Source: Coriobacteriales bacterium
GTDB lineage: Bacteria > Actinomycetota > Coriobacteriia > Coriobacteriales > UBA8131
DNA length: 8,220 nt
Assembly (NCBI GenBank): GCA_031268525.1
Contig: JAIRXA010000118.1
Coordinates: forward strand, 1-8,220
Reading direction: 5' to 3'
Shown: in pieces, positions 5,862-8,220 of the stretch
Numbering within the stretch: the stretch's first letter is position 1
How the letters are laid out: every line of letters starts with the position of its first letter
Notes under the pieces: model-generated
What the model saw: the letters and a program-made list of their open reading frames with translations, nothing else
Told to the model about the DNA's origin: nothing
The model's database searches: none
Program-made: the position numbers and the translations under genes

Positions 5862-6605
5862 TTGAAACTCAGCTACGCTGTCTATACCAATCCAGGCGGT
5901 CGGGACGGCAACGAGGACAGCTATGGGGTGGCCACCAACGACGGGTGCGAGACAGGGGCCGAGGCTTGGCTTTTCGTCGTTGCCGACGGCCTGGGTGGAC
6001 ACGGTGGGGGAGAGACGGCCTCGGCGCTGGCCGTGGAACAGGCGCTTGCGGCGTTCGAGGCGGATCCCGACAATCTCGCGGCCTGCTTTGAGCGCGGGCA
6101 GGAGGCCATACTCAGTAGACAGGCGACAGACACGGCGGTCAAAGACATGAAGACCACAATGGTTGCCCTGAGTATCAAAGACGACCAGGCGGCGTGGGGC
6201 CACATTGGCGACTCGCGGCTCTACTGGTTTACCGGGGGGCATCTGCGCACGCGCACGCTCGACCATAGCGTGCCGCAGATACTGGTAGCCACTGGAGAAA
6301 TTCGCGAAGAGGATATTCGCCATCACGAGGATCGTAACCGTCTGATTAAGGCGATGGGTATCGAGTGGCCTACTCCAGCTTATGAGCTGGCCGAGGTGGT
6401 GCAACTTGCAGGTAACGACAGCTTCCTTTTGGCCACCGATGGCTTTTGGGAATATGTGGAGGAGAAGGACATGGAGCGTGCCCTGCGTCATGCCGTCTCT
6501 CCGAGTATCTGGCTCAGGCGAATGCTTGTGGTTGGCAAAAAGAATGCCTGTGGGCATGACCGAGACAACTACACGGCAATAGCTGTGTTTGCGCGCGAAC
6601 ATTAG
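5862..6605 (+). CDS. PP2C-family Ser/Thr protein phosphatase (second copy)
   Basis: With the TTG start the protein has 247 residues and begins MKLSYAVYTNPGGRDGNEDSYG, the usual PP2C length and opening. The same frame is open back to an ATG at 5736, which would add 42 residues of poor composition encoded largely by the inverted-repeat element. Motifs: GRDGNEDS (13-20, D19), VVADGLGGHGGGE (D42), MKTTMVAL (96-103), HIGDSRLYW (114-122), LDHSVPQILVATGEI (133-147), LATDGFWEYV (D193) and DRDNYTAIAV (D235, N236), giving a full PPM metal centre. No transmembrane segment is seen. It is clearly diverged from the first phosphatase (GGHGGGE and DHSVPQ motifs absent there), so the pair is not a recent duplication. 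It lies 18 bp upstream of the kinase gene and is its likely direct antagonist. Phosphatase identity is secure; the start is less so. Confidence 0.9.
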   Translation: MKLSYAVYTNPGGRDGNEDSYGVATNDGCETGAEAWLFVVADGLGGHGGGETASALAVEQALAAFEADPDNLAACFERGQEAILSRQATDTAVKDMKTTMVALSIKDDQAAWGHIGDSRLYWFTGGHLRTRTLDHSVPQILVATGEIREEDIRHHEDRNRLIKAMGIEWPTPAYELAEVVQLAGNDSFLLATDGFWEYVEEKDMERALRHAVSPSIWLRRMLVVGKKNACGHDRDNYTAIAVFAREH

Positions 6606-6610
6606 AAGAC

Positions 6611-6615
6611 GGGAG
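6611..6615 (+). promoter_or_regulatory. Ribosome binding site of the kinase gene (GTG start)
   Basis: GGGAG lies 8 nt before the GTG at 6624. This start places the first cysteine of the zinc ribbon at residue 4 (MLRCMAC), and no earlier in-frame start is plausible because the previous gene ends at 6605. Confidence 0.7.
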
Positions 6616-6623
6616 ACCTGACT

Positions 6624-8220
6624 GTGCTCCGCTGCATGGCCTGCATGGAAGAATACCAGGAGGGCGCTACACGGTGTCCCCACTGTGGTCACCCTACAAA
6701 GGCGGCACAGCCGGAAGGCTCAGAGCTGTCCGAGGGCACCATACTTGCTGGGCGCTACATAGTCGGGCGAACCATAGGTACGGGAGGCTTTGGCATCACC
6801 TATCTGGGATATGACGCTGCCTTGAGGCGCAAGGTTGCCATCAAGGAGTACTTTCCCACAGAGTTCGCGAACCGCCCTCAGGGCACGGCCCACCTCTCAG
6901 CCTTTACCGGGGACGCCGCAGGCTACTACAAGAGAGGGCTTGCAAGTTTTCTTGACGAGGCAAGACGCCTTGCCACCTTCTCCAATCAGGGCAGCATCGT
7001 AGCTGTCCATGACAGCTTCGAGGCCAACGATACCGCCTACATCGTCATGGAATACCTTGATGGCAAGACCTTGAAGGAGCTTTTGAAGGAGCGAGGCAGG
7101 CTTTCCTACGATGAGGCGCTTGGTATCATGACTCCGATACTCGACGCGCTTTCTGCGGTGCACAGCGCAGGCATTATCCACAGAGACGTTGCCCCCGATA
7201 ACATCCTTATCCGCAAAGACGGCTCAGTCGTACTGATAGACTTTGGGGCAGCACGTACCTTTGCCGCAGGGGTGGACCGCTCAATGACTGTAGTCTTGAA
7301 GCCAGGCTACGCTCCTGCAGAGCAATACATTACCAAAGGCAGGCAAGGGCCCTGGACAGATGTCTATGCTACGGCTGCGACCTTCTACCGGATGCTTACT
7401 GGACAGGCCCCTCAGGACTCAATGCAGCGCGCACTCTCTGACGAGCTGATCGCGCCTTCCCAGATGGGTGTCAAACTATCACAGTATGTCGAGGCTGCCC
7501 TGCTTGCTGCGCTGACCGTCGAACCTGAGATACGCACCCAGAGCGTGGCCGCACTCAGGGCAGGGCTTATGGGCAACGCGCCCACACGACAAGGCGCCTC
7601 GCCGAGTACTTCGGCAGCCAGCCAGGCTTACGAAGCACGCCTGGCTGAAGAGAGGCGTCTGCGCGAGAAAGCAGAAGCGCAAAGGCGCAAGGCAGAAGCA
7701 GCCGCACAAAAGCGCAAAGATGAAGAGCGTCTACAAGGTGAGCAGCAAGAGATACTTGAACAGGCTGCTCGGCGCAAGCGAAACACCAATCGTGTGGCAA
7801 TAGTGAGTGCGATACTCGTGGCGGTCGTTGCCATAAGCGCGATAGCTGTTTCTATGGACAATGCTGCGAGAGAAGCCGAGCAACGGGCAGCAGTAGCGCA
7901 GGCAGAAGAAGAACGGCGGGTGGAGGAGGCAGAACGACAGGCAGCGGCCGAACAGGCAGAAGCAGAACGACAGGCAGCAGCAGAACAGGCATCGGCGAAT
8001 CCATCGGCAGGAGACGTGGTGAGCTTTGGCGATTATTCCTGGCGCGTGCTTGCCGTAGAGGACGGCCAGGCCTTGCTCATTACCGAGGATCTCATCGGGC
8101 TAAGGCGCTTTGATGACGACTCCAACGACTGGGCAACCAGCGAGATCCGCGCGTGGCTCAACGGTGAGTTCCTGAGTGGCTTTACCCCCAACGAGCAGCA
8201 GCAGATCGCAGAGACGAGAC
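6624..8220 (+). CDS. Zinc-ribbon transmembrane Ser/Thr protein kinase with DUF6273 domain (3' end outside window)
   Basis: Open to the right edge, 532 complete codons visible. An N-terminal zinc ribbon (C4, C7, C18, C21) precedes a Hanks-type kinase at about 44-315: glycine loop GTGGFGITY 52-60, VAIK with K74, alphaC E112, HRDVAPDN 186-193 (D188, N193), DFG D206, a Ser/Thr-bearing activation loop (S220, T222), and GYAPAEQY 228-235. The HRDxKxxN lysine is Ala, as in a known bacterial branch that reads HRDxSPDN, so activity is still expected. Next come a charged coiled coil (about 336-385), basic RRKRNTNR, a single TM (about 391-411), an outer Ala/Glu/Gln coiled coil (412-458) and a DUF6273 domain from about 464 (VVSFGDYSWRVLAVEDGQAL, then IRAWLNGEF). 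The positive-inside rule puts the kinase in the cytoplasm and DUF6273 outside, suggesting a sensor kinase. It is the last visible gene of the operon; its targets are probably the FHA proteins encoded upstream. Confidence 0.93.
   Translation, partial: MLRCMACMEEYQEGATRCPHCGHPTKAAQPEGSELSEGTILAGRYIVGRTIGTGGFGITYLGYDAALRRKVAIKEYFPTEFANRPQGTAHLSAFTGDAAGYYKRGLASFLDEARRLATFSNQGSIVAVHDSFEANDTAYIVMEYLDGKTLKELLKERGRLSYDEALGIMTPILDALSAVHSAGIIHRDVAPDNILIRKDGSVVLIDFGAARTFAAGVDRSMTVVLKPGYAPAEQYITKGRQGPWTDVYATAATFYRMLTGQAPQDSMQRALSDELIAPSQMGVKLSQYVEAALLAALTVEPEIRTQSVAALRAGLMGNAPTRQGASPSTSAASQAYEARLAEERRLREKAEAQRRKAEAAAQKRKDEERLQGEQQEILEQAARRKRNTNRVAIVSAILVAVVAISAIAVSMDNAAREAEQRAAVAQAEEERRVEEAERQAAAEQAEAERQAAAEQASANPSAGDVVSFGDYSWRVLAVEDGQALLITEDLIGLRRFDDDSNDWATSEIRAWLNGEFLSGFTPNEQQQIAETR
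7929..7994 (+). repeat. Two 33-bp tandem units encoding AERQAAAEQA(E/S) in the kinase coiled coil
   Basis: Units start at 7929 and 7962 and are near-identical, each encoding an 11-residue Ala/Glu/Gln repeat in the outer coiled coil of the kinase. A weaker related sequence precedes them (AQAEEERRVEEAER). The copy number may vary between strains and would change the length of the stalk between membrane and DUF6273 domain. Confidence 0.75.

Noticed and set aside
5799..6692. 297-codon open frame on the - strand opposite the second phosphatase
   Set aside because: Same reason: the + strand encodes a clear PP2C, and the antisense product has no family resemblance or ribosome site.
1296..8220. Type VI or type VII secretion locus
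   Set aside because: Kinase, PP2C and FHA genes occur beside such loci, but no EccC/EssC ATPase, WXG100, TssB/C, VgrG or Hcp-like sequence is present in this window.

Overview
The window (about 57% GC by eye, dense + strand coding, Shine-Dalgarno starts including GTG and a probable TTG) looks like a chromosomal segment of a Gram-positive-type anaerobe. The kinase/PP2C/FHA/DUF805/DUF6273 combination and codon usage fit a Coriobacteriia (Eggerthellaceae-like) actinobacterium best, with a high-GC Firmicute as the alternative. This assignment is inference from family content; no rRNA or other lineage marker is present.

Layout: (1) 1-492 is the 3' end of tsaD, a housekeeping tRNA-modification gene. 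(2) 493-1295 is about 800 bp without a supportable gene. It holds a stem-loop just after tsaD, a perfect 61-bp inverted repeat with a 40-nt spacer (729-890, foldback/MITE-like), a weak hairpin, and a candidate extended -10 promoter. (3) 1296 to beyond the right edge is a tightly spaced, co-oriented set of six genes: signal peptide-VWA-Ig-like-TM-FHA protein; PP2C phosphatase; zinc-ribbon FHA protein; DUF805-FHA membrane protein; second PP2C phosphatase; zinc-ribbon Ser/Thr kinase with one TM segment and a DUF6273 domain. The kinase runs off the window.

Together these genes look like one phosphothreonine signalling module. One transmembrane kinase writes phosphothreonine, three FHA domains on three proteins read it, and two PP2C enzymes erase it. 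Two proteins also reach outside the membrane: the VWA protein with a complete MIDAS metal site, and the kinase with an outer coiled coil and DUF6273 domain. The composition recalls the VWA-PP2C-kinase triads of TerY-type systems and the kinase/phosphatase/FHA control of type VI secretion, but no secretion or Ter component is visible here.

The two most notable sequence features are these. First, an 11-C homopolymer directly after the signal peptide puts the VWA gene out of frame as sequenced; 12 or 9 Cs would restore a 642- or 641-residue protein. This is either a phase-variation switch, programmed slippage, a decayed gene, or a sequencing error. Second, a 17-bp perfect (20-bp with one G.T) inverted repeat enclosing two smaller hairpins sits between the DUF805-FHA gene and the second phosphatase, in the only sizeable gap inside the operon.
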